From: Bryum argenteum
Lineage: Eukaryota > Streptophyta > Bryopsida > Bryales > Bryaceae
Direction of reading: 5' to 3'
Assembly: GCA_037043015.1 (NCBI GenBank)
Contig: CM073329.1
Coordinates: 2,124,648 to 2,188,647, forward strand
Length of the DNA stretch: 64,000 bases
Shown: positions 46,750-57,991 of the stretch, piece after piece
How the letters are laid out: each line of letters opens with the position of its first letter
Numbering within the stretch: position 1 is the first letter of the stretch
The notes under the pieces: generated by a model
What the model was told of the DNA's origin: nothing
Seen by the model: the letters and a program-made list of their open reading frames with translations, nothing else
Database searches by the model: none
Translations under genes and position numbers: made by a program

Positions 46750-48470
46750 ATTTTGTATTGTAACACTGGTGAGATATTGAATAGGTCTGATTTTGAATTC
46801 GATGATCATTTCTTGTGTATGATTGTTGAGAGTATTTCTTGTGAGAAAGATGATCCCGAACCAACAACTATTGACGAAGCGATGCGTCGCTCTGATTGGC
46901 CGAAATGGAAAGCTGCTATTGAGGAGGAGTATACATCTTTGAGAAAACGTCAAGTTTTTGGCCCTATTGTGAATAATCTCACAAACAAACCTCTTGGCTA
47001 CAAACTTGTATTTGTACGCAAACGTGATAACAAAGGTATGATCACTTGTTATAAAGTCCGTTTGGTTGCTTAAGGTTTTTCTCAAAAGTTTGGAATTCAT
47101 TGTGATTCAACATATTTACCTATTACTTTCCGATATTTAATCGGTATGGCTGTGCATTTCACTTTGGAAATGCGTCTCGTGGATGTTGTGACTGCCTATC
47201 TCTACGGATCACTCGAGACTAACCTTTACATGAAGGTTCCTCCCGGACTTAATCGCACGGGTTCTTCAGCACCTATTGCTGGTAAACACCGTGGAGTTAA
47301 ATTGCAACGTGCTCTATATGGCCTTAAACAATCGGGCCGTATCTGGTACCAACGTTTAAGAGATTTTTCATCAGTCATCATTTTAAGAATGACCGGTTAC
47401 TTCCTTGTTTATTTATCAAACAAGATAAACAAGAGTTTGTTATCATAGCAGTATATGTTGATGATCTAAATCTTGTTGGAACACAATCTGCATGCAATGC
47501 AGCTACTCAGCTTTTAACTTGGGAGTTTGAAATGAAATTACTTGGTCAAACCACTTTCTGTATTGGTTTACAAGTACTTCATTTGAAAGATAGTAGCGTT
47601 TTTCTTTCTCAATCGACATATATCAATTGAATCTTAAAAAGTTTCAACATGATTGATGCCCATCCTTTATCTACGCCGATGGTTGGCCGTAGTTCCAAAG
47701 GTGATGACCGTTATCGTCCTTGCGAGGAGGAGGAGGATATATTGGGCGAACAATATCCATACCTCGCAGCGGTTCGAGCTTTATTATATTTGGCTACATC
47801 AACAAGGCCAGATATTTCTTTTGGAGTGAGTGTCTTAGCACGACATAGTGTCCGTCCTACTTTACGACATTGGAACAGCGTAAAGCATTTATTCCGATAT
47901 TTGAAGAGAACTGAGCATTTGGGTCTACATTATACACGATCGGCTAATTCAACATTAGTTGGATATGTTGATGCTGGTTATAGATGCGATCCAGCAACCT
48001 CCAAATCTCAAACTGGGTATGTATTCTTGGGACACGGTGCTGCTATCTCTTGGAAATCTGTAAAACAAACAATAACTGCGACATCATCGAATCACTTAGA
48101 AGTTATTGCTTTACACGAGGTTTCCAGAGAATGCATATGGCTAAGATCCGTTGATAAGTTTATTTTAACAAATTCTGGATTACCATATGACAACGCTGCT
48201 ACAGTTTTGTATGAGGATAATAGTGCTTGTTTTTCACAAATGCAAGCTGGTTTTATCAAGGGCGATCGAACCAAACATATTTATCCAAAGTATTTCAGTT
48301 TCACTCATGATTTGATAACAACTGGAGTAATTGAAATCAAGAAGATTATATCAGCAGACAATCTTGCAGATTTGTTCACGAAGGCGCTTCCGGTATCTGT
48401 TCATCGTCGACTTGTCCATGGTAATGGCATGCGTCATTTAAATGTAATAGAACAAGAAGTTACCCTATAA
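46750..48470 (+). pseudogene. copia reverse transcriptase and RNase H
   Basis: RT starts with EAMRRSDWPKWKAAIEEEY, then LGYKLVFVRKRDN, LVA-stop-GFSQKFGIH, MRLVDVVTAYLYGSLETNLY, LQRALYGLKQSGRIWYQRL, a frame change, and the active site VYVDDLNLVG near 47454-47483. RNase H lies in the long open stretch 47649-48470: YVDAGYRCDPATSKSQTGYV, KQTITATSSNHLEVIALHE and YEDNSACF, ending with LADLFTKALP. Interrupted by at least two stops and one frame change in RT. Confidence 0.88.
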
Positions 48471-48941
48471 CTTTTGATACTATTCTCTGGATTTTTTCCA
48501 ATGGGTTTTACCATGAGAAGAGTTGATGAAGTTAGTTGTACTCTTTTTCCTTCATTTGTGTTTTTCCCTTGATCATCATCAAGGTTTTTCGCAAATAAGG
48601 TTTTAACGAGGCAGCAAATAAAAGGTGGGTCGTGGTGAGAACCACAATTTCTGATTTCATGTATGGAGTCTGTTAGCCATCTTGGGGTGCTTTGCATCTT
48701 GTCACAGTTTAGGTAGGTGATTGGGCCGACTGGTTATTCCTGCCTCACTAGCATGTCAAGCCGCGAGTTTCCCTGACCAGTCGACAAGACCGGTATCGAA
48801 TCGAACCGGCCGGTCGGTTAACGAAGCGTTTTATCCAGTCGACCAAGTCCACGACTTAGCGACTATTATCGGCATTAAACCGTATTTGTACCAGTTCACT
48901 GCGTTAGCTTATATTTTAATACCTCATCGAGCGAGGAGGAG
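48471..48941 (+). other. copia 3' untranslated region and polypurine tract
   Basis: It contains TTTTTCGCAAATAAGGTTTT followed by AACGAGGCA, a phrase typical of the 3' region of plant copia elements. The purine run AGCGAGGAGGAG lies directly before the 3' LTR (48930-48941). Confidence 0.7.
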
Positions 48942-49168
48942 TGTCGAGAATTAATATTTTCACATACGCTCTCCTTTGTCTTCTAGCTAGATGAGTCACT
49001 AGTGTAAGATACCTCCACTACTTTAGACCTATGAGAGAGAAGTACTATTCATCTTCTCTCTCCTTGTACCTCCATATACTCTTTCCCACAATCTAAGACT
49101 CTCTCTTTTGTGTCTATCTTCTTGGTGCTTACTTTGTATTCTCCTTGCTTTCAATTGCATCTTCAACA
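48942..49168 (+). repeat. copia 3' LTR
   Basis: 227 bp, starting TGTCGAGAATTAATATTTTC and ending CTTCAACA, followed by the target duplication TAGGG. Confidence 0.93.
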
Positions 49169-49244
49169 TAGGGTAATACCATGTCGCATAGTGTTCACCC
49201 AGAGAGGAGTTTATAGTCTTGTCATTGGTGTAATGGTCTCCAGG

Positions 49245-49286
<42 letters not shown>
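49169..49286 (+). mobile_element. tRNA-derived SINE, right half with poly(T) tail
   Basis: It begins with the duplicated TAGGG and continues the SINE body (GCATAGTGTTCACC, TTGTCATTGGTGTAATGG, CCAGGC). It then runs into 41 T residues (49246-49286). In the other two copies the body continues past this point into GCATACATTCAAG without a T run, so this copy may be a shorter subfamily or the T run may be a separate event. Confidence 0.65.
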
Positions 49287-49289
<3 letters not shown>

Positions 49290-49567
49290 GAGAACCTCAA
49301 ATTTTGAATCATTTATTTGGAAGCAGCCATGCCCCATGAAGCATATTAGTTATAATAGTAGCAAATTTTAAGATTCTTAGGCTAAATTGGTAAAAGCCAT
49401 ATCTATAAGCTCAATCATGTACATATGTACCTTTTCCTTTCTCTTTGATGTTGCATTTTTTTGTTATATCACACTTTTGTAATGTTGTAGTTCTCTTATA
49501 CCACACTTTGGTAATGTTGTTCCATTATATCACACTTTTGCAATCACATATCTTTTGTTACATCTCA
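49287..49567. other. AT-rich spacer
   Basis: Contains several copies of a TTATATCACACTTTTGTAATG-like phrase (49460-49560), a short local repeat. No gene. Confidence 0.5.
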
Positions 49568-49960
49568 CACTACTAGAAAACGGTATCCAAAATTTGTTTG
49601 TAATTACATGTCCGGATTTACACAGAACCACTTTTTTGTTTCCTCGATTCAATCAACACAACTACCAATGTTCTGTAAATTTTTTTTAGTGTAGTAAACA
49701 AACCTAGATTAATATTCAATCAACAAAATTTGATGAATATTGACAATTGTAATAATTGATTGAAGAACACAAAGTTATAGGAAAAAAACAAGCAATCCTA
49801 CGTAATTCCGGAAGAAGAAGAAGAAGAAGAAGAACACCAGTCCCGTGAGGGTTGGCGTGAATAAAGTGTCCGTTTGACCTACCCTTGATGATATGCCCAC
49901 GGGACTGTAATTCCGGACATGTAATAACGGACAAAGTTTGGACACCATTTTCTACTAGTG
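49568..49960. mobile_element. CACTA-type MITE, 393 bp
   Basis: The left end CACTACTAGAAAACGGTATC and the right end read inward (CACTAGTAGAAAATGGTGTC) form inverted repeats that extend, with indels, through TCCAAA and into ACATGTCCGGA. TCA flanks both sides (49565-49567 and 49961-49963), the 3-bp target duplication of CACTA elements. Inside are a GAA microsatellite (49809-49831) and a fragment of the SINE family (about 49855-49905). Confidence 0.85.
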
Positions 49961-50819
49961 TCACCTTGAAATGTCACACTTCCGTAATGTTCAAGATATA
50001 CAAAAGGGAATGAGCTTCAATTTTAAAATATAATACTTAATTTTGGGTGATGGTATATCTTGTTCATAGTAAGCCATTCTCTGTTTGCAGTTTTCTTTTC
50101 CCATCTTTAGATTCCATATTATTACATTCATTTTTCCCTCATCTTCTTATCTCCTAGTATTCCTACCATGTAATGTATTTTTTAAAAATCTTGGTAAGAA
50201 TAAATATCTTTTACATCATTTTATTTAATTGTGGACATAATTAATATTCTTGGAGATTAAATCATTCTCTTTGAATATCTAGTACACAAGAATTGTTGGT
50301 TAGTGCTACAAGCTTTGATTGTGATCCAAATCACAAAACATCACACATCACCATATTTTTAACACACTAATCTTCAAAGCATAACACTAAATGTGAGAAC
50401 TTAAAAAGTTTCTTACAAGAGGAAGAATCTATAAAATAAAATAAAATAGTGCACATTATCAGAAGTGACTTCAAGATAGTCGAAAGAGCATTGATTGCAA
50501 TGGCAGCCAAAACTAAATACTAATCTCTCAATTGTTGGAAAATATTGTAATGCTTGGAATTTGATAAATAACACTAGATAGAAACCCTTGTACAGTGTAA
50601 GTGGTTATGCTAAAGCCTATTATACTAGTAGAAATTATAGGAGAAATGATAATTATGATGATAGATACTGATGTAAACACACTAACTCTATTACTATTGT
50701 TCCCCTTTTGTGACATTGTCATTGTTAACTTACTATGGGGAAATAACTAAAAATTAGGTTTTGTTTTTTTGAATGATTAAGTGCACTAATTTTTTGATGT
50801 TTTCTAAATAAACGCAACA
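49961..50819. other. AT-rich spacer
   Basis: No reading frame or terminal repeat could be supported. Confidence 0.4.
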
Positions 50820-51190
50820 TCACTTCAAAGCCAACAAGCCCAAGTATAAGTTGCGGCGCGAGTGCAAGCAAGTACTAGGAGGTAGAATCCAAATCTGGGG
50901 GTAGGTTTGATCAAAGTCTATCCCTTGAGGCTGATTGAACCCATTTGTAACACATGGAACATTATATTGTACAACTTGGCCTTGCTCATTGTGCTTCCGA
51001 GTAAGTATTAACTTGTACCCAATAGGTTTGGTTGAAGGGTTAAGTATCAAATAAGCGAAGACTTGACGCTTGCAAAGTGAGTTGTGCTGAGCTTGAAGAG
51101 CAACTTGCCACTATGGCCATTTTGAGAGCAACTTGCCACTCTTGACATTTATAATATCAGCCCATGTAGTGCACATCATGTTTGCAAATT
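50820..51190 (-). pseudogene. copia reverse transcriptase fragment
   Basis: On the minus strand, LILNPSTKPIGYKLILTRKH is followed by NEQGQVVQYN, a frame-altered RLV position, NGFNQPQGIDFDQTYPQI. This is the N-terminal part of a copia RT. Upstream in another frame are KWP..WQVALQA and LCKRQVFAY, the usual preceding residues. It stops after about 120 residues and belongs to a different copia family from the element at 36489-49168. Confidence 0.75.
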
Positions 51191-51194
51191 GAGC

Positions 51195-52190
51195 AAAATG
51201 GATACATTGAGATCTCTTTGTGTTGTTAGTAAAGAGTAAGTAAAAGAAGCTATTTTAGAGAAGTTGAGGAGGGGAGAGATTACTAGAAATATTGCTAGAG
51301 AGTCACAAGTATCCTAAAGTTGGGTTGCAAAATTTTGTAAGCAACATTTGAGTGAATTGAGTATTGTCAATAAAAGTTTTGGTGGTAGGCCAGAAATGTA
51401 CAATGTAGTTGATTGTATAACTTGTAACATAGCAATCAGTGTGGGTGGCTTAGAAAGTGCACATAAAGGTGGAAATTACTTGAGGAAAGAGCTTCATGTT
51501 GATATGAACGATAGTACTATGAGGAGAGTGTTACAAAAAGCAGGTTTGAAATCTAAAGTGAAGCAATAAAAACCAAAGCTTACACTTTTTCAAGTCAAGC
51601 AACAATTAGAATTTGCTAAACGTCATTGCCATTGGACTGATGATGCTTAGAATTGTGAGGTATTTCCCGATGAAACAAAAATCAACCAATTTTGCTCTGA
51701 TGGTCGCAGTGGGTGTTGGTTTCGTAATGGACAAAGTAGAAGTGCATGAATGGTACAACAAACTATTAATTTTGGAGGTGGAAGCTAATGATTTGGGGTT
51801 GCATGACTTCAAGTAGCCCCCATATGATGTGTAGGATTGAGTGAAGAATGGATTAATACATGTATAGAGAAATTTTAGAGCGAGAGTTGGTTCATACGGT
51901 CCATGGATACGATTTGGATCCTGCCAATTTGATCCTTCAACATGATAATGACCCGAAACATACATCCAAGAGTGTGTGCCATTGACTAAATTTGCAAGAA
52001 TTTGTTGTTTTCAAGTGGCCATGACAATCTCCAAACTTGAATCCATTCGAATACCTGTAGGCAACTTCAAACTGCCAACTCATCCAATATGAGAGACCTC
52101 CCAAAGGAATGTTAGAATTCTGGGAGCTTGTCGAGGATTGTTGGGTTTCAATTACTCCCAATGAATGTTAGAACTTGTATAGGAGCATGC
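51195..52190 (+). pseudogene. Tc1/mariner transposase relic
   Basis: Reading across shifting frames: an N-terminal helix-turn-helix (EAILEKLRRGEITRNIARES), STMRRVLQKAGLKSKVKQ, FAKRHCHWTDD, FPDETKIN with the first catalytic Asp, and GGGS leading to LMIWGCM. LILQHDNDPKHTSKS follows with the second Asp, then QSPNLNPFEYL with the third acidic residue, and PPKGMLEFWELVEDCW. That is the complete DDE transposase order of the Tc1/mariner group, with many stops and frame changes. Terminal inverted repeats were not identified. Confidence 0.85.
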
Positions 52191-52539
52191 CTAAGTGCAT
52201 TGTAGCTGTTATAACTGCTATGCTAACGATAGGTGGACAAATTTTTAGCTTCATTCCGGATTGTCTGAGCAAGCTTGTATGAGCAAAACTGGAGTTTAGA
52301 TTAAAATTTACTTTATTTTTGTTTGTATGTACATACTTGTGTGTAATAGGCCTCAATTCCATGGAATTATGACTGATTGCAATGGTAATCCTATGCAATT
52401 TATGGTTTCATTTTGCATCCATCCATCCAATTTTCGTACATTGTTTGTTAAGTTTACATTTACATTTACAAAAATATGACCTTGACATACCTACAACAAT
52501 CATATCAAGGTGGAGCATAATTTGCCCATAAACCCCATA

Positions 52540-52738
52540 CTAGAAACACATGTATATATAAGGTTTTATGTGGCTTCATGCAAACACATGCAAAGTTCGT
52601 GTCACTTGCAATGACCTTTTAGGGTTTACATAGACGACAAAAGGCCACGTGGGCGAGAAAGTGACACGCGGACCCACGAAACAAGTGACGTGGCGGCCAT
52701 GGTGGCAAGCGGTCGAGGGGGGTCGTCTCTCCGGGGTG
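52540..52738 (+). promoter_or_regulatory. SelO promoter/5' UTR with G-box and ACGT elements
   Basis: A TATA-like GTATATATAAGG lies at about 52553-52564. A palindromic G-box, CCACGTGG, lies at 52645-52652, and TGACGTGGC at 52686-52694. ACGT-core sites like these are bound by bZIP and bHLH factors in plants. They lie upstream of the first ATG at 52739, which supports a promoter or leader role; regulation itself is inferred. Confidence 0.5.
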
Positions 52739-55700
52739 ATGGCAAGCCTGGGCCTGCAGCAGGGAGGGTGGCTGCCCTTGACCCTGTTGCATCAATTCTC
52801 ACGATCAATGGCCTCGTCCCTTCGGGCTGTAGTCTCGCACCGCATTCCCGTCTCCGCTGCTTCCGCCTCCGCGCTTCCAAGGAGCCCCTTCGTGGCCCGT
52901 TCTGCGCCTCTATGGACCCCCTTCGCTCGTCCTAGGGTTCCCAACAATGGTGCCCAGGAAGCTTCTGTGCTAGCTAATAAGAACTCTATTCCCTCGGTAG
53001 TTTGTGAAGTAGGACGCATTCGTAGAGCTTCGAAGTTCAACAACAAGGTTGGTGGAGAACAACATCTGCATCGCGGCGTCTCAACTGCTGCTATGGCAGA
53101 GAATTTGAAGGATTTGAGGTTGGAAGATGGCGCTGACGGTGCCGCTGCTGCCGCCTCTGATGACAAGGTTCGTTGACGATGTTGCAATTGCACATTCTTT
53201 GCCATTCTCTGCAGGTTTATCTGAGTGTTTATGGTTGAATTACTGTGTCAGTGGTGTGTAATGAATTTAAAACAGCAGCATCCGAAGGTTATGATAAAAT
53301 TCATGAAATAGTTGAAATCTTTTGGTTATCGCTGGTACGAGTAAGCGATCAACGCTTTCGTTGTTCTTTAATATTCTACTGATTCATCTACCTCTGCTCG
53401 TCTTTCTTGGTAGGGTTCGAGAGACTGTTCTTGTTTCTCTGCAGGCATGTTGTTTTTCGAATTAGAACCTTGGTAATCTAGTAGGTTATCGCTCGATTTT
53501 TGGAGTGTATAGAAATGATTTAACAACATAAGGAGGTGAATTCTTAGGTTTTCACGTGCCATTGAGTTCGTACAAGGAGGTAATCAGGTTTTAAAGTTTT
53601 CTTTAGCTATTGTATCAATTCTTCTTGGAAGAATCTTGTGAGCGCTCGTTTTGCATTTCTATATATTAGAGCTTATTTAAGCTATTCACGTTGTTTGAGG
53701 GGTAGGCATATAATCTTACAATTAAAACTCGCATGCAGTTCACGACCATCTGAATGAAGCTCAATCGGATGCTAGCCGCGTTTCTATGTAGCAGCCTTCG
53801 AAGCGAATTTTATTACCACTTGAAAGGCATATTCTTTTCGCAATTTATACCGCTACAATGATGGCTGACGAAGTAGATAAGAGGTTCACCTATCTTAAGT
53901 AGAGGTTCCAGCGTGGAAATTGGCATGAATATTAGTCGTTGTGTTTCGAATCATTGAAAGCAGAGATTGTATGATTTCTAACTTGAAAGTAATTTGTCAT
54001 ATCACAAGCAGGGCAAATCAGTAGCAGGCGACGAAGCTCCTGGAAGCTCTGGGAGGAAAAAGCTGGAGGAGTTAAACTGGGATCATTCATTTGTTCGAGA
54101 ACTTCCTGGCGACGAACGCGTTGGAGGTCCCACTCGTCAGGTACATTTCACCTTGGGCTCTAATCAATTGTTTGCGAGGCCCGTTGGGAAGCTACAGTAC
54201 ATTTCAGTGTCTTAATATACTCGCTTTTCGTCGGAGTATTGCCAACTTACACGCACAAGCTTTGGTTTTGATACTCGACTCTGTTGGATTGAGCAGGTGC
54301 TGCATGCATGTTATTCGAAGGTCACTCCCTCAGTGCGTGTGAAAAACCCCGAATTGGTTGCGTGGTCAAAGCATGTTGCTGAATTATTGGACCTTGATCA
54401 CAAAGAGTAAGCCATAACGAAGAACGATATTCTCTTCACGGCAGCGTTAAGGACATGTAATATATGAAAATACAAGCACTAAGATAAATGATGCTCAGGC
54501 TAGGCATATCCTATCATGCGACATCCTGTGATTCATAGTGCGTTCTACTGTGTAGAAACTTTGTCGTAATTTGGGTTTTGTGTATTTCAGGTTCGAACGA
54601 CCAGATTTTGCTTCTCTTTTCACCGGGGCTTCTGCATTGAAGGGCGGGTGAGACTCGCTTTTGAAACCTAGTTTTTACATGTAAACGGTAGCCGAAGTCC
54701 TTTATATGTAGTAGATTCTGTTGTTAACTTAGTAATATGAATACTTCGTTACGCTGATCTATGAGCACGTCATGTTCTGGTGCATTGCAGACTATGTTAC
54801 GCTCAGTGTTATGGTGGTCATCAGTTTGGTGTGTGGGCTGGACAATTGGGAGATGGGCGTGCAATGACGTTGGGAGAGTTGTTGAATTCCAAAGGAGAGA
54901 GGTGGGAGTTGCAATTGAAAGGAGCCGGTAAAACACCATACAGTCGGACTGCCGACGGGCTTGCCGTGCTCAGAAGCAGTATCCGTGAGTTTCTCTGCAG
55001 CGAAGCTATGCATTTTCTGGGAGTCCCTACAACACGAGCCTTGAGCTTAGTGACCACCGGTGAAGGGGTTCTGCGCGACATGTTCTATGAGTAAGTTCGA
55101 CCTTGCTTGCCTATCTATCATCTTTCGTTCAGCCTTTCGTACTCATGGTTTTTGCGCTAATGATTTTCCTAACTAGATTGGATCTTGATACTTTGAGCCA
55201 TTTCATTTATCTTGAAGCTGCATGAGCAGGATTTTGTTTAGCAACGACTCTTTGCTGATAGAGTACATGCCAGTACTTTCTATGTTGAGTGTCACTTTAT
55301 CTCATTTCTATGTTGCCATTGTGTACTCAGCGGGAACGTAAAGATGGAGCCAGGAGCTGTTGTCTGCCGTGTTGCCCCGTCGTTTATCCGCTTCGGGTCT
55401 TTCCAGATCCATGCAGCCCGGGACAAGGCCGACCTACCAATTGTCAAGAAGTTGGCCGATTATACAATCCACCATCACTATCCTGAATTCGAAAAGTTGC
55501 CCTTCGAACGGCAGGGCGTAGAGGGCTCTGCTGAAACCCCTAGAGGCGAGAACAATGTTCCTGATATCGACATATCAAAGAATAGATATACAGGTACTTT
55601 CATATGATCATCTCGCTTCTAGTGCTCCATTTGCTGATGCTAATCTGAATTTATTCGACATCGGTTCACCATACTGACGACGACTTCGTTTGATGGCAGC

Positions 55701-56618
55701 ATGGTTTACCGAGATTGCAGAACGAACCGCAGTAATGATTGCAAAATGGCAAGCAGTTGGATTCACACATGGGGTTATGAATACGGACAATATGAGTATA
55801 TTAGGGCTAACGATCGACTACGGCCCTTTCGGATTTTTGGATGCTTTTGATCCTAAATATACACCGAATACAACAGATCTTCCCGGTCGTCGTTATGGGT
55901 TCGCCAATCAACCAGATATCGGCCTGTGGAATGTGATGCAGCTGGCTAATACTTTATACACTGCTGAACTCATCACTGCAGACGAGGCCCAATTCGGCCT
56001 TGGAAGGTATGCAGATAAATTCATGTCTCTGTATCAGCAACATATGAGTAGCAAAATCGGTTTGAAGGAGTACAATAAAGATCTGCTCAGCAAGCTCCTA
56101 AGCAACATGGCGTTCGACAAAGTCGACTACACCAACTTTTTCAGATCGCTCAGTAATGTGAAGGCAGCTCCAACTACTTCAGACGACGATCTGATCGCAC
56201 CCTTGAAAAATGCTTTACTTGATTTGAGCAAGGAGAGGAAGAAAGTTTGGCTTGATTGGTTGCACTCGTACGTTGAGCTGGTAAGCATAAGTCCGTCCTT
56301 GCTCAATCGCTTGTACTCTTCATTAGTTTATTATGTGATGTACTCACGTTTTGCTGGTGGCAGGTGGTTGACGAGGGTGTATCAGAAGCTGAAAGAAAAG
56401 CTAGTATGGATGCTGTCAACCCAAAGTATGTCCTGCGGAACTATTTGTTGCAAAGTGCGATCGATCAGGCGGAAGTAGGGGATTACTCGGAGGTTAAAAA
56501 CTTGCTGAAACTCATGGAGCGGCCATATGATGACCAACATGGCATGGAGAAATACGCTAGGCTTCCACCAGCTTGGGCTTATCGTCCTGGGGTTTGTATG
56601 CTGTCGTGCTCATCTTGA
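52739..56618 (+). CDS. SELO: SelO-family protein AMPylase (pseudokinase fold), organelle-targeted
   Basis: Eight exons: 52739-53167, 54012-54140, 54297-54406, 54591-54647, 54791-55090, 55331-55593, 55700-56280 and 56364-56618. All introns are GT-AG and the joined frame is open for about 707 residues. The frame extends upstream only to GTG, so the ATG at 52739 is the likely start; ATG 52808 is possible. The Ser/Arg/Ala-rich first ~120 residues fit mitochondrial or plastid import. The SelO core starts at [14 protein letters not shown] and includes [89 protein letters not shown] (catalytic loop) and [13 protein letters not shown] (metal-binding Asp). SelO transfers AMP to protein Ser/Thr/Tyr and is tied to redox control. 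The C terminus ends in CSS, with Cys at the position taken by selenocysteine in animals. Confidence 0.93.
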
Positions 56619-57991
56619 GCCAGTGGATCGAGAGAACGAAGTCAATGGCAAGTGCCTCCTTTCTTTCGTGTGAGGTATATAACTCTTTGACTTCAGCCTG
56701 GGCTCCTTTTTTCCTCTTCTTCGCAATCGGAGAAAGATAGTAGGAGAGAAATATAGGTGATAGCTTCTGCGCAACTACGAGCTGTGTGTTAGGAGCCGGC
56801 AGAAGTTGCAACAAATTGTATCTATTTGTCAAGTGATATATGTTAATATCATGTTTCAGAATCCTCAAGTGGAGAATTTCGTTGCTGTTTTGAATCCGTC
56901 GATTCTCATGTTTTAGATTCAACTGTGTAGCATGTTATCGTGATTGCAGCGGGTTCAATGTATAGCCTGTTCTGTTATTGCTCCATGTGGTAGAGCGGAT
57001 GTCATTTGATCAATCAAGATGTGGGGAATTTTGGGTCCCTGTGAAGGACTCAATTAATTGGACGTAAGGCAATATCAGTGGGATTAGTGAAGCACTGGAT
57101 GATCTTGATAATAAGGTTCGATTACAGCAAGCGAGAGTTAAATGATTTGAGGCACAAAACGAGTTCCTTTCGGTGCTTGAGATTGTTCTTGCATCAATTA
57201 CGGAATGGTTTGAAGGACACAAATGCATATTTCATGTTTCATGAATAACAATGAATTATAAAGGTTCCTTAACAAGCCTAAAAACGTTGTTTGCCTTTTG
57301 AAAAATTGTTTCCACGTGAGTTTTCCATTTAATTTTCTTGCATTGCTTTGCATTCATCTTCTTCGAGTGCCCTTGAACAAATTTGTGTCATCTTTTTGCA
57401 TTAAGAAACCGATGTATTTTCACAGGTCGCCCTCGTTCCGTATATAAGTTGTTTATAGTTTCTCGTGAATTAGCATCTAAAGGTTCTTTAATAGGCATAA
57501 ACAAATCATGGTGGTAGTTAATGGAATAAAGGTTAACCCGATTCTATCAATTTCATATATATAAACTTTATTATAAAGAAGTATTTCATGCCTAAGCCCA
57601 AGAGAAACAAATCATAATGACCTCAAAGTACTCCATGCCCAAGAGAAACAAATTATAATGACCTCGAAGGTTTACTTTGCCCAAGATAGACAAATTATTA
57701 TGACCATTATGATGACCTCGAATATTTACTTTAAAGTTGACAATCTACGAATTAACTATGAGTCAAAGATTTAGGGCTTTGAAGGGGGATGTGTTTGAAA
57801 TTTGGATGGCTCATTTTTAAACTTGTACGATCAATTATACTTTGGAAAGAGATTAAAAAATGGATAATGCATTTAGGGTCTTTTCAACATCAATCTTTAG
57901 CATTTCACAATAAGTGCACAAAAATATCAAGAATCCCAAGGCACTTATTTTGTGCATCAAATTTATAAGATTTTGTCCATGTTTTGAGTAA
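56619..57991. other. SelO 3' flank and AT-rich spacer
   Basis: The first part should be the 3' UTR. Between 57590 and 57730 a phrase of the type CCCAAGAGAAACAAATYATAATGACCTC is repeated about three times in tandem. No gene. Confidence 0.5.

Larger units (their letters stand above)
36489..49168 (+). mobile_element. Ty1/copia LTR retrotransposon, degenerate, carrying a nested Ty3 element
   Basis: Bounded by two 227-bp LTRs and a perfect 5-bp target duplication TAGGG (36484-36488 and 49169-49173). Without the inner insertion the element is about 5.7 kb. Domain order is gag, (protease missing), pre-integrase, integrase, reverse transcriptase, RNase H, the copia order. Several in-frame stops and frame changes prevent translation. 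Interrupted by the block 38452-45371. After the LTR the sequence ACGTTATCAGCACGC is the kind of initiator-tRNA-Met-related priming site seen in many plant copia elements. Confidence 0.9.
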
